Position numbers and translations under genes: made by a program
The notes under the pieces: model-generated
The model's input: only the letters and a program-made list of their open reading frames with translations
What the model was told of the DNA's origin: nothing
The model's database searches: none
Shown here: positions 1 to 7,448 of the stretch, piece by piece
Layout: each line of letters opens with the position of its first letter
Numbering within the stretch: the first letter of the stretch is position 1
Source of the DNA: Gammaproteobacteria bacterium
Lineage (GTDB): Bacteria > Pseudomonadota > Gammaproteobacteria > Pseudomonadales > UBA3067
NCBI GenBank assembly: GCA_019090565.1
Contig: JAHRVS010000164.1
Span: forward strand, 1-7,579
Length of the DNA: 7,579 nt
Direction: 5' to 3'

Positions 1-515
1 CTCATGACACTATCAATCCTGACGGCCCTTCTGCACTGATGTATGCATGGATGGGGCCTTTTATCGGTGCGTTGATTCGACCTGTGGGTGGCTGGATTGC
101 AGATAAAGTTGGCGGAGCGCTGGTTACACAAGTTGTTTCTGTCGTGATGGTGATTAGTGCTCTGGGTGTTGCCCATTACCTAAAAGCAGCATACGCATCG
201 CCTACACCGGAAGAATTTTTCTTTCCTTTTTTTGTTCTGTTTTTGATACTTTTTGCAGCCACGGGTATTGGTAACGGCTCTACCTTCCGTACCATCGCAA
301 TGGTGTTTCCAAAAGAACAGGTGGGCCCAGTTCTTGGTTGGACTTCTGCAGTGGCAGCGTATGGCGCTTTTTATATCCCTAAAGTTTTTGGAGAACAAAT
401 TAAAGCGACCACACCAGAGGTTGCCCTATATGGTTTCGCCATATTCTATTCAGTATGTATTCTCATTAACGGGTATTTTTATCTAAGAAAAGGCGGGGAG
501 CATTACAACCCCTAA
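1..515 (+). CDS. narK: NarK-type nitrate/nitrite transporter, C-terminal part (5' end outside window)
   Basis: Inner-membrane transporter of the major facilitator superfamily that imports nitrate and/or exchanges it for nitrite. The frame is open from the window edge (first full codon at 3), so the ATG at 39 is internal and about 170 residues remain of a family length near 450. Seen: the motif-A-like stretch IRPVGGWIADKVGG at the TM8-TM9 junction, whose Arg (codon 78-80) aligns with the substrate-binding Arg305 of E. coli NarK; GNGSTFRTIAMVFP near TM10; then WTSAVAAYGAFYIPKVFG in TM11 and a last hydrophobic helix before a short tail ending HYNP. The long polar insert that E. coli NarK has between TM10 and TM11 is absent, and the TM11 signature has Ala where E. 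coli has some Gly. Both traits recall the NarK2-type subgroup of Pseudomonas, but this subtype is inferred. It could also be the second half of a NarK1-NarK2 fusion. The stop is TAA at 513-515. Confidence 0.95.
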   Translation, partial: HDTINPDGPSALMYAWMGPFIGALIRPVGGWIADKVGGALVTQVVSVVMVISALGVAHYLKAAYASPTPEEFFFPFFVLFLILFAATGIGNGSTFRTIAMVFPKEQVGPVLGWTSAVAAYGAFYIPKVFGEQIKATTPEVALYGFAIFYSVCILINGYFYLRKGGEHYNP

Positions 516-555
516 GTACGCCAGTTAAAGGCGCATACTTAAAAAACAAGTTTTT
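514..555 (+). terminator. Possible weak terminator or attenuator hairpin after narK
   Basis: A stem starts on the last two bases of the narK stop codon. AAGTA (514-518) pairs with TACTT (536-540) and CGCC (519-522) pairs with GGCG (530-533), with a 2-nt bulge (534-535) and a 7-nt loop. It is followed by an A-run (541-546), CAAG and a T-run (551-555), which can fold into a second small A/T hairpin. The T-run lies 10 nt beyond the first stem rather than directly at its base, so this is not a standard intrinsic terminator. It may reduce read-through from narK to narG or protect the narK 3' end. The pairing is seen; the role is inferred. Confidence 0.3.
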
Positions 556-565
556 CCAGAGGTTT

Positions 566-601
566 GTGTCACTGGTTTTCAGAATTAAAAACGGGTGACA
601 C
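566..601 (+). promoter_or_regulatory. Extended inverted repeat (stem-loop) in the narK-narG gap
   Basis: GTGTCAC (566-572) is perfectly complementary to GTGACAC (595-601). Inside it GTTTT (575-579) pairs with AAAAC (588-592) around an 8-nt loop. The two stems are joined by one T-G wobble (573/594) and one G-G mismatch (574/593). No T-run follows, so it is not a terminator by itself. It ends 80 nt upstream of the narG start. The outer arms are also an imperfect 11-bp direct repeat (566-576 and 595-605, 10 of 11 identical), so a dimeric regulator site is an alternative to an mRNA structure. I do not recognise it as an FNR or NarL site. Confidence 0.45.
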
Positions 602-670
602 TGGTACCCAAGGGAAGGTTTGTATTTAAACGCATCCCAAAGTTTAATAGCAAAATAGCATCCAGAATAC

Positions 671-674
671 GGAG
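671..674 (+). promoter_or_regulatory. Shine-Dalgarno sequence setting the narG start
   Basis: GGAG lies 7 nt before the ATG at 682. It favours this ATG over the in-frame GTG at 595, which has no comparable site and would add 29 residues absent from the family. Confidence 0.8.
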
Positions 675-681
675 CAATTTT

Positions 682-3600
682 ATGAGTCATTTGTTAGATC
701 GGCTACAATTTTTCAAAAAGAAACAGTCAGAATTTTCCAATGGGCACGGCGAAGTCAGCAACGAAAGCCGCTCATGGGAAGATGGGTACCGGAAACGCTG
801 GCAACACGATAAGGTCGTCCGCTCCACCCACGGTGTTAACTGTACAGGTTCATGTAGCTGGAAAATTTACGTAAAAAATGGCCTGATTACTTGGGAAACT
901 CAGCAGACGGATTACCCAAGAACTCGACCAGACCTTCCTAATCACGAACCCCGTGGTTGCCCTCGGGGGGCAAGTTATTCCTGGTATATATACAGCGCCA
1001 ACCGTTTAAAGTATCCAAAAGTGCGCAAACCACTTTTAAAGCTCTGGCGCGAACTGCGCAAGCAAATGGACCCTGTAGAAGCCTGGGAAGCGATTGTTGA
1101 AGATAAAAAACGCGCGGCATCCTATAAAACAAAACGTGGCATGGGTGGCTTTATTCGCTCCTCGTGGGATGAAGTGAATGAGATTATCGCCGCATCGAAT
1201 GTGTATACAGCGAAAAGATACGGGCCAGATCGTATTATTGGATTTTCGCCCATCCCTGCCATGTCGATGGTTTCCTATGCTGCAGGTTCGCGTTACCTTT
1301 CCCTTATCGGCGGTGTTTGCCTGAGCTTCTACGATTGGTATTGTGATTTGCCCCCTTCATCACCCCAAACATGGGGAGAGCAAACCGATGTGCCTGAATC
1401 GGCTGACTGGTATAACTCCAATTATATTATCGCCTGGGGATCAAACGTTCCTCAAACACGCACGCCGGATGCCCACTTCTTTACCGAAGTACGCTACAAA
1501 GGCGCTAAAACCGTTTCCATTACCCCGGATTATTCCGAAGTTGCTAAGCTGACAGACCTCTGGTTAAACCCGAAACAGGGAACCGATGCTGCGTTGGCAA
1601 TGGCTTTTGGTCACGTTATTCTGAAAGAATTTCATCTAGAAAAACCCAGTAATTACTTTTTAGAATACACCCGTAAATATACCGACTCACCTATGTTGGT
1701 TTTACTCGATGAAACGGAGGGTGGTTTTAAACCTACGCGCTTTCTACGTGCCTCTGACTTGGTGGATCAACTGGGTCAGGAAAACAACCCTGAATGGAAA
1801 ACTATCGGTATTGATCAGGATGGTAGCTTGGTTTCCCCTCAGGGCTCCATTGGCTACCGTTGGGGGCAATCAGGTAAGTGGAACATTGAAGAAAGAGAAG
1901 GTGGTTCCGGTAAGGATACAACACTTAAACTAAGCCTGATTAACGGGATAGATGCAGCGGTTCCCGTCGCTTTTCCTTACTTTGGCGCAGTGGAGCATGA
2001 ACAGTTCACTCACGTTGAAGGGGATGATATTCAGTTTCGTCATGTGCCATTTCAAACGGTTGAACTCGCTGATGGTAAACAAGCCAAAGTGGCCACTGTT
2101 TATGATTTGTTGATTGGTAACTATGCCATCGACCGTGGTTTGGGTGGCACAAACGTCACCGCCGACTACGATGATGGCGATACGCCCTTCACGCCCGCAT
2201 GGCAAGAAAGAATCACCGGCGTTAGTCGTGAAAAGGTCATCCAGGTGGCACGAGAATTTGCCGATAACGCCGATAAAACAAATGGTAAATCCATGGTTAT
2301 CGTGGGCGCGGCAATGAACCACTGGTACCACATGGATATGAACTACCGTGGCCTCATCAATATGTTAATGATGTGTGGCTGCGTAGGGCAATCTGGTGGA
2401 GGTTGGGCGCACTATGTAGGACAAGAGAAATTACGTCCACAAACGGGCTGGCTACCTTTGGCCTTTGGACTAGATTGGTCTAAGCCACCGAGACAAATGA
2501 ACGGCACCTCTTTCTTTTACAACCACAGCTCTCAATGGCGTCATGAAAAAGTGAATGTGCATGAAGTGCTCAGCCCTATCGCTGATAAAAGCGAATTCCC
2601 TGAGCACATGATTGACTACAATATTCGCGCTGAACGTATGGGCTGGCTCCCTTCGGCCCCTCAGCTTAATCGCAACCCTTTGGATATCACCAAGGAAGCC
2701 GTACAAAAAGGCGTTGACGTTAAAGACTATGTCATTGAGCAGCTTAAGGGCGGTGATCTTTCGTTCGCCTCTGAAGCGCCTGACAGCCCAGAAAACTTCC
2801 CTCGAAATCTCTTTATATGGCGCTCCAACTTATTGGGTTCTTCTGGTAAAGGGCATGAGTACATGCTGAAGTACCTATTGGGCACACGTAACGGTGTTCA
2901 ATGTGAAGACATTGGTAAAGAGGGCGGCCCACAACCTACAGAGTTAGAATGGGTCGATGAAGGAGCGGAAGGCAAGCTTGATTTGGTCGTTACACTTGAT
3001 TTCAGAATGTCCTCTACTTGTGTGTATTCCGACATCGTTTTGCCTACCGCAACGTGGTATGAAAAAGACGATCTAAATACCTCTGATATGCATCCCTTTA
3101 TTCATCCTCTCTCGAAAGCGACCGACCCAGCTTGGGAAGCAAGAAGTGATTGGGATATTTATAAAGGAATCGCCAAAGCATTTTCTGAAGTCTCAGAAGG
3201 GCACCTAGGTGTAGAAAAAGACGTGGTAACCGTACCTCTCTTGCACGATACACCGGGCGAATTAGCCCAACCTTTCCATGTTAAAGACTGGAAAAAAGGT
3301 GAGTGCGATATGATCCCAGGTCAAACCATGCCAAACCTTGTCGTGGTAGAAAGGGATTACCCCAACACCTATAAGAAATTCACCTCACTGGGTCCGCTGC
3401 TTGAAAAAACCGGTAATGGCGGTAAGGGCATTGCCTGGAATACGGAGACTGAAGTTGGCTTCCTGAAACAACTAAATCGCCCCGTCACAGAACCGGGAGT
3501 GAGCCAAGGGCAGCCAAAAATTGAAACGGCCATTGATGCAGCCGAAGTGATTTTATCTTTGGCGCCTGAAACTAATGGCCACGTTGCAGTGAAAGCATGG

Positions 3601-4437
3601 GATGCCTTGGGTGAAAAAACTGGACGTGATCACAAGCACTTGGCTTTAGGTAAAGAGCACGAAGCAATTCGCATGCGTGACTTGCAAGCACAGCCTCGTA
3701 AGATTATTTCATCCCCAACCTGGTCAGGCTTGGAAGATGAACACGTGAGTTATAACGCAGGTTATACCAATGTGCATGAGTATATACCATGGCGAACCAT
3801 CACCGGGCGTCAGCAGTTTTATCAAGATCACCTGTGGATGCAGGCTTTCGGTGAGCAATTTGTCTCCTACCGCCCGCCCGTTGATACGCGCACCGTTAAG
3901 CACATGAAGGGTAGAAAACCGAACGGGCAAAAAGAAATTGTGCTGAACTGGATTACCCCGCATCAAAAATGGGGTATCCACAGTACCTATACCGACAACC
4001 TGCTCATGCTCACACTTTCCCGTGGAGGCCCCATTACTTGGATCAGTGAAGTGGATGCCAAAGCGGTAGGTATTGAAGACAATGATTGGGTGGAAATTTT
4101 CAACTCAAATGGGGCAATTACCTGTCGTGCGGTAGTGAGCCAGCGTGTGATGCAGGGGATGGTCATGATGTACCATGCTCAGGAACGTATCGTAAACGTA
4201 CCCGGCTCAGAGGTGACAGGCACCCGTGGCGGGCACCACAACTCAGTAACACGCGTGCTGATGAAGCCCACTCATATGATTGGCGGATACGCGCAACAGT
4301 CATGGGGCTTTAACTACTACGGTACAGTTGGTTGTAACCGTGATGAATTTGTAGTGGTTCGGAAAATGGATAAAGTCGACTGGCTGGATGGTCCAAATGG
4401 CGATGACTTACCTCAGCCCTTAGCAGAAGACGTATAG
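682..4437 (+). CDS. narG: Respiratory nitrate reductase alpha subunit NarG
   Basis: Catalytic subunit of the membrane-bound nitrate reductase, on the cytoplasmic face of the inner membrane. It reduces nitrate to nitrite at a molybdenum bis-MGD centre. The product is 1251 residues, against 1247 in E. coli, with near-continuous similarity. Residues 1-14 match the N-terminal segment recognised by NarJ. His50, Cys54, Cys58 and Cys93 are the FS0 [4Fe-4S] ligands, with a His in place of the first Cys as is usual in this family. Asp222, in YDWYCDLPP, is the expected Mo ligand. His1094 and His1100, in TPHQKWGIH, correspond to the pterin-contacting His1092 and His1098 of E. coli. The segment FCGCVGQSGGGWAHY of E. 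coli is matched by MCGCVGQSGGGWAHY here. The molybdopterin oxidoreductase domain fills most of the chain, and the C-terminal dinucleotide-binding domain covers roughly residues 1080-1240. The start is the ATG at 682, supported by the SD site and by alignment from the first residue. There is no export signal, as expected for a cytoplasmic-side subunit. No frameshift or missing ligand was seen. Confidence 0.99.
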   Translation: MSHLLDRLQFFKKKQSEFSNGHGEVSNESRSWEDGYRKRWQHDKVVRSTHGVNCTGSCSWKIYVKNGLITWETQQTDYPRTRPDLPNHEPRGCPRGASYSWYIYSANRLKYPKVRKPLLKLWRELRKQMDPVEAWEAIVEDKKRAASYKTKRGMGGFIRSSWDEVNEIIAASNVYTAKRYGPDRIIGFSPIPAMSMVSYAAGSRYLSLIGGVCLSFYDWYCDLPPSSPQTWGEQTDVPESADWYNSNYIIAWGSNVPQTRTPDAHFFTEVRYKGAKTVSITPDYSEVAKLTDLWLNPKQGTDAALAMAFGHVILKEFHLEKPSNYFLEYTRKYTDSPMLVLLDETEGGFKPTRFLRASDLVDQLGQENNPEWKTIGIDQDGSLVSPQGSIGYRWGQSGKWNIEEREGGSGKDTTLKLSLINGIDAAVPVAFPYFGAVEHEQFTHVEGDDIQFRHVPFQTVELADGKQAKVATVYDLLIGNYAIDRGLGGTNVTADYDDGDTPFTPAWQERITGVSREKVIQVAREFADNADKTNGKSMVIVGAAMNHWYHMDMNYRGLINMLMMCGCVGQSGGGWAHYVGQEKLRPQTGWLPLAFGLDWSKPPRQMNGTSFFYNHSSQWRHEKVNVHEVLSPIADKSEFPEHMIDYNIRAERMGWLPSAPQLNRNPLDITKEAVQKGVDVKDYVIEQLKGGDLSFASEAPDSPENFPRNLFIWRSNLLGSSGKGHEYMLKYLLGTRNGVQCEDIGKEGGPQPTELEWVDEGAEGKLDLVVTLDFRMSSTCVYSDIVLPTATWYEKDDLNTSDMHPFIHPLSKATDPAWEARSDWDIYKGIAKAFSEVSEGHLGVEKDVVTVPLLHDTPGELAQPFHVKDWKKGECDMIPGQTMPNLVVVERDYPNTYKKFTSLGPLLEKTGNGGKGIAWNTETEVGFLKQLNRPVTEPGVSQGQPKIETAIDAAEVILSLAPETNGHVAVKAWDALGEKTGRDHKHLALGKEHEAIRMRDLQAQPRKIISSPTWSGLEDEHVSYNAGYTNVHEYIPWRTITGRQQFYQDHLWMQAFGEQFVSYRPPVDTRTVKHMKGRKPNGQKEIVLNWITPHQKWGIHSTYTDNLLMLTLSRGGPITWISEVDAKAVGIEDNDWVEIFNSNGAITCRAVVSQRVMQGMVMMYHAQERIVNVPGSEVTGTRGGHHNSVTRVLMKPTHMIGGYAQQSWGFNYYGTVGCNRDEFVVVRKMDKVDWLDGPNGDDLPQPLAEDV

Positions 4438-4440
4438 GAG
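4436..4440 (+). promoter_or_regulatory. narH Shine-Dalgarno overlapping the narG stop codon
   Basis: AGGAG shares two bases with the narG TAG stop (4435-4437) and sits 9 nt before the narH ATG. This arrangement suggests translational coupling of the alpha and beta subunits. Confidence 0.8.
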
Positions 4441-4449
4441 TCAGTTGAT

Positions 4450-5985
4450 ATGAAAATTCGTTCTCAAGTAGGTATGGTACTGAATCTGGACAAATGCATC
4501 GGTTGTCACACTTGTTCAATCACCTGTAAAAATGTTTGGACCTCCAGAGAAGGCATGGAATACGCTTGGTTCAACAACGTAGAAACCAAACCGGGTATTG
4601 GTTATCCCAAAGAGTGGGAAAACCAAGATAAATGGAATGGAGGCTGGAAAAGAAATAACAGTGGCTCTTTACAGCCGAAAATAGGCGGTAAGTTTCGTGT
4701 ATTGGCCAATATATTCGCCAACCCTGATTTGCCAGAAATTGATGACTACTATGAGCCTTTCGATTTCGATTACCAAAATTTGCACACGGCACCCTTGGGT
4801 GACCATCAACCCGTTGCAAGGCCGCGCTCAGTAATTTCAGGCAAGCGCATGGAAAAAATCGACTGGGGGCCAAACTGGGAGGAAATTCTCGGCACCGAGT
4901 TTGAAAAACGCTCGAAGGATAAAAACTTCGATAACATGCAGAAGGAGATTTACGGCCAATACGAAAATACTTTCATGATGTATCTGCCACGCCTGTGTGA
5001 GCACTGCCTTAACCCGGCCTGTGCTGCAGCGTGCCCAAGTGGAGCAATCTACAAGCGAGAAGAAGACGGTATTGTATTAATCGATCAGGAAAAATGCCGT
5101 GGCTGGCGCATGTGTGTCTCTGCCTGCCCTTACAAAAAGATCTACTTTAACTGGAAGTCAGGTAAGTCAGAAAAATGTATTTTCTGTTACCCACGTATTG
5201 AATCGGGTGAACCTACCGTTTGCTCAGAAACATGTGTTGGGCGCATTCGTTATCTTGGTGTTTTACTTTACGATGCCGATCGCATTCTGGAAGTGGCATC
5301 AGAGCCATCAGAGCAAAACCTGTACGAAAAACAATTGGAAATATTCCTCGACCCCAATGATCCGGCAGTGATTAAGCAGGCAAAGGCAGACGGTATTCAT
5401 CAAGATGTGATTAGCGCTGCACAACAGTCACCTGTCTATAAGCTAGCTTGTGATTGGAAGTTGGCGCTGCCATTACATCCAGAATATCGCACATTGCCAA
5501 TGGTTTGGTACGTGCCACCATTAAGCCCAATCCAGCATGCTACACAAGAAGGGTTTATCGGCATGGATGGCGTTATACCTGATGTAGAAAGCCTTCGTAT
5601 CCCCATGAAATACCTCGCGAACATGTTAACGGCGGGCGACGAGCGCCCCGTTGTGTTGGCGTTAAAACGATTGTTGGCGATGCGTGCTTATAAACGCTCT
5701 GAACATGTCGAGAATAAGAAAGACCTCGAAGTTTTGGAGAAGGTTGGCCTAACAGAGTTCCAGGTCGAAGAAATGTATCGTTATTTAGCGATTGCCAACT
5801 ACGAAGACCGGTTCGTTATTCCCTCAGCTCATAGAGAGGATGCTGTGGTAGATGCCTATGGTGAAAGAAGTGGTTGTGGTTTTACCTTTGGCGATGGCTG
5901 CTCTGGAAATGATGACTACAACATGTTTGGTGGAAAAAAATCAAATCGTCGCGATATCATCGATTCCGTTCAAATTTGGGAGTAA
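4450..5985 (+). CDS. narH: Respiratory nitrate reductase beta subunit NarH, four Fe-S clusters
   Basis: Electron-transfer subunit that carries electrons from the b hemes of NarI to FS0 in NarG, on the cytoplasmic side of the membrane. The product is 511 residues, against 512 in E. coli. Four cysteine groups are visible: Cys16, 19, 22 and 26; Cys183, 186, 191 and 195; Cys216, 222 and 226, with Trp219 in the place of one Cys; and Cys243, 246, 258 and 262. The Trp substitution is the hallmark of the [3Fe-4S] cluster (FS4) of this family; the other three clusters are [4Fe-4S]. As in bacterial ferredoxin-like folds, ligands of a given cluster come from different groups. The C-terminal region keeps the family's CGFTFGDGC motif, followed by a divergent tail. 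It begins 12 nt after narG and ends 5 nt before narJ. Nothing is missing. Confidence 0.99.
   Translation: MKIRSQVGMVLNLDKCIGCHTCSITCKNVWTSREGMEYAWFNNVETKPGIGYPKEWENQDKWNGGWKRNNSGSLQPKIGGKFRVLANIFANPDLPEIDDYYEPFDFDYQNLHTAPLGDHQPVARPRSVISGKRMEKIDWGPNWEEILGTEFEKRSKDKNFDNMQKEIYGQYENTFMMYLPRLCEHCLNPACAAACPSGAIYKREEDGIVLIDQEKCRGWRMCVSACPYKKIYFNWKSGKSEKCIFCYPRIESGEPTVCSETCVGRIRYLGVLLYDADRILEVASEPSEQNLYEKQLEIFLDPNDPAVIKQAKADGIHQDVISAAQQSPVYKLACDWKLALPLHPEYRTLPMVWYVPPLSPIQHATQEGFIGMDGVIPDVESLRIPMKYLANMLTAGDERPVVLALKRLLAMRAYKRSEHVENKKDLEVLEKVGLTEFQVEEMYRYLAIANYEDRFVIPSAHREDAVVDAYGERSGCGFTFGDGCSGNDDYNMFGGKKSNRRDIIDSVQIWE
5978..5982 (+). promoter_or_regulatory. narJ Shine-Dalgarno inside the narH 3' end
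   Basis: GGGAG, in the last sense codons of narH, lies 8 nt before the ATG at 5991. A TTG at 5976 in the same frame would overlap narH by 10 nt, but it has no site of its own. The AAGGA just before the ATG is only 1 nt away and too close to act alone. Confidence 0.7.
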
Positions 5986-5990
5986 AGGAT

Positions 5991-6716
5991 ATGAAAATAC
6001 TTAAAGTACTGTCATTGATGATGAGCTACCCAACAGCTGAACTGCAAACCTATAACAGTGAGCTGGAAGAAATAATCAATAGCAGTCAGGATTTATCTCC
6101 TAGCGATAGAATTAAGCTGCTTACTTTGCTTCACGCGATTCGTGATCAGGATCTGATGGACCTTCAGGAAGATTATGACAGTCTGTTCGAGCGCGGTAGA
6201 TCCACCTCAATGCTCTTATTTGAGCATGTGCACGGTGAATCCCGCGATCGCGGTCAGGCAATGGTTGATTTAATGGCCCTCTATGAAAATGCGGGTTATG
6301 AAGTCACAGTGCGGGAATTGCCAGACCACCTTCCGCTCTACCTCGAGTTTTTTTCTACGCGTCCCGCTGAGGAAGCCAAAGAGGGAATTCAGGATATCGA
6401 ACATATAGTGGGTATTTTGGGCGAGCGCCTTAAACAGCGAGAAAGCCATTATCATCACTGCTTCGATGTGCTGCTTAGCGTATCGGGAGCCTCTTTGGAT
6501 GCTCAACAACTCGAAGAACAGGTCTCCAAAGAAGAACGAGATGATACGCTGGAAGCCATGGATAAAGTCTGGGAGGACGAAATGGTCACCTTTACCACGA
6601 CTGACCCATCATCCTCATCTGGCTGCGCAACAACAAATGCTCCGCAAATGACTAAGCCGGCGGTTCCTGTTTCACCCGTACACTGGGTCGATGCTGCATC
6701 CAGTGCCTCGAAATAA
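5991..6716 (+). CDS. narJ: Nitrate reductase assembly chaperone NarJ
   Basis: Cytoplasmic system-specific chaperone (TorD/DmsD/NarJ family). It binds the N-terminus of NarG, allows Fe-S and Mo-bisMGD insertion, and holds the NarGH complex until it docks on NarI; it is not part of the final enzyme. The product is 241 residues, against 236 in E. coli. The core shows the strongly conserved LLFEHVHGESRDRGQAMVDL (residues 75-94) and RELPDHLPLYLEF (108-120), in a mainly helical protein. The last 40 residues (202-241) form a low-complexity Thr/Ser/Pro/Ala tail with a Ser-Ser-Ser-Ser-Gly-Cys run and a VHWVDA motif near the end. They are probably disordered and differ from E. coli. The ATG at 5991 was chosen because of the SD site; the upstream TTG at 5976 would add only five residues. 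It lies 5 nt after narH and 32 nt before narI. Confidence 0.98.
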   Translation: MKILKVLSLMMSYPTAELQTYNSELEEIINSSQDLSPSDRIKLLTLLHAIRDQDLMDLQEDYDSLFERGRSTSMLLFEHVHGESRDRGQAMVDLMALYENAGYEVTVRELPDHLPLYLEFFSTRPAEEAKEGIQDIEHIVGILGERLKQRESHYHHCFDVLLSVSGASLDAQQLEEQVSKEERDDTLEAMDKVWEDEMVTFTTTDPSSSSGCATTNAPQMTKPAVPVSPVHWVDAASSASK

Positions 6717-6735
6717 GTTCAACGACGAATTGACC

Positions 6736-6741
6736 AGAGGG
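6736..6741 (+). promoter_or_regulatory. narI Shine-Dalgarno
   Basis: AGAGGG lies 7 nt before the narI ATG at 6749, in the 32-nt narJ-narI gap. It supports this start, which gives an N-terminus that aligns with the family (YPYVA near residue 11). Confidence 0.75.
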
Positions 6742-6748
6742 TTTTGAA

Positions 6749-7432
6749 ATGACTTTTAATTTTTTATTGTTTGGTGTTTACCCCTATGTAGCAGTGGCAA
6801 TTGCTGCGATTGGCGCATGGGCACGGTTTGATATGGCGCAGTACACTTGGAAGGCGCACTCCAGTCAGATGTTAAGCAATGACGGAATGCGTGTTGCTAG
6901 CAACCTGTTTCATGTTGGCGTTATCTTTGTCTTAGCGGGGCACTTCGTTGGTTTGCTAACACCAGAATGGCTATACCATTCAGTCATTACCACGCAGAAC
7001 AAGCAACTGCTCGCTATGGTCTCCGGTGGTTTTTTCGGGGTTCTTGGTTTAATTGGTTTAACGATGCTCATCAAACGACGAATGAATAACGAGCGTATTA
7101 AAGCCAATACCAGTAAAGCTGATATGTTAGTGCTTGGTATGTTATGGGTTCAGCTTGTTTTAGGGCTTCTGAGTATTCTCGTATCATCCACTCACCTTGA
7201 TGGTTCTGTCATGGTGCAGCTTGCGACATGGGCGCAATCAATTGTAATCTTGAACCCCACTGCTGCTGCTGAGTCGATCGAGTCGGTTAACATCATCTAC
7301 AAGCTGCACATCATTTTGGGCCTTGGGTTTTTTGTGGTATTTCCCTTCACGCGATTGGTTCATGTCGTGAGTGCTCCCGTCTGGTATTTCGGTCGTGCGT
7401 ACCAGATCGTCAGACAAAAACGCGAAGCTTAA
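6749..7432 (+). CDS. narI: Respiratory nitrate reductase gamma subunit NarI, diheme cytochrome b
   Basis: Inner-membrane subunit that anchors NarGH, oxidises quinol on the periplasmic side and passes electrons to NarH, so contributing to proton-motive force. The product is 227 residues, against 225 in E. coli. Five hydrophobic segments are seen, at about residues 5-24, 48-70, 87-108, 125-145 and 185-205. The four heme ligands are in place: His55 and His65 in helix 2, and His187 and His205 in helix 5 (E. coli His56, 66, 187 and 205). Lys85 matches E. coli Lys86, which is important at the quinol site, and Gly64 matches Gly65. QYTWKAHSSQML (31-42) is a conserved cytoplasmic loop. The loop before helix 5 (about 168-183, with a run of Ala) differs from E. 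coli, as expected for an exposed loop. The start is the ATG at 6749. Confidence 0.99.
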   Translation: MTFNFLLFGVYPYVAVAIAAIGAWARFDMAQYTWKAHSSQMLSNDGMRVASNLFHVGVIFVLAGHFVGLLTPEWLYHSVITTQNKQLLAMVSGGFFGVLGLIGLTMLIKRRMNNERIKANTSKADMLVLGMLWVQLVLGLLSILVSSTHLDGSVMVQLATWAQSIVILNPTAAAESIESVNIIYKLHIILGLGFFVVFPFTRLVHVVSAPVWYFGRAYQIVRQKREA

Positions 7433-7435
7433 GTT

Positions 7436-7443
7436 AAAGGAAG
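7436..7443 (+). promoter_or_regulatory. Shine-Dalgarno of the gene after narI
   Basis: AAAGGAAG lies about 5 nt before the ATG at 7449. It is a strong site only 4 nt past the narI stop, so this gene is very likely translated from the nar transcript. Confidence 0.75.
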
Positions 7444-7448
7444 CTGTT

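Noticed and set aside
512..542. NarL-like heptamers near 512-518 (minus strand) and 536-542 (plus strand).
   Set aside because: Each has a mismatch, they are not in the 7-2-7 arrangement, and they coincide with the arms of the post-narK hairpin, which explains their symmetry.
619..648. Possible sigma-70-like promoter: TTGTAT (619-624) and TTTAAT (643-648), 18 nt apart.
   Set aside because: The -35 matches consensus at only 3 of 6 positions, and such pairs are common by chance in AT-rich DNA. There is no supporting activator site at the expected distance.
595..681. In-frame GTG at 595 that would extend NarG by 29 residues.
   Set aside because: No SD site, the GTG lies inside the inverted repeat, the extra basic stretch is not in the family, and the ATG at 682 has GGAG at a good distance and aligns with the E. 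coli N-terminus.
1930..2331. Open frame of 133 codons on the minus strand inside narG.
   Set aside because: It lies wholly opposite a highly conserved part of narG, has no recognisable protein features and is best seen as a shadow of the coding strand. Other shorter frames opposite or within narG, narH, narJ and narI were dropped for the same reason.
5092..5130. Apparent loss of a cluster cysteine in NarH (Trp219).
   Set aside because: Trp at this place is the normal state in the NarH family and goes with the [3Fe-4S] cluster, so it is not a defect.
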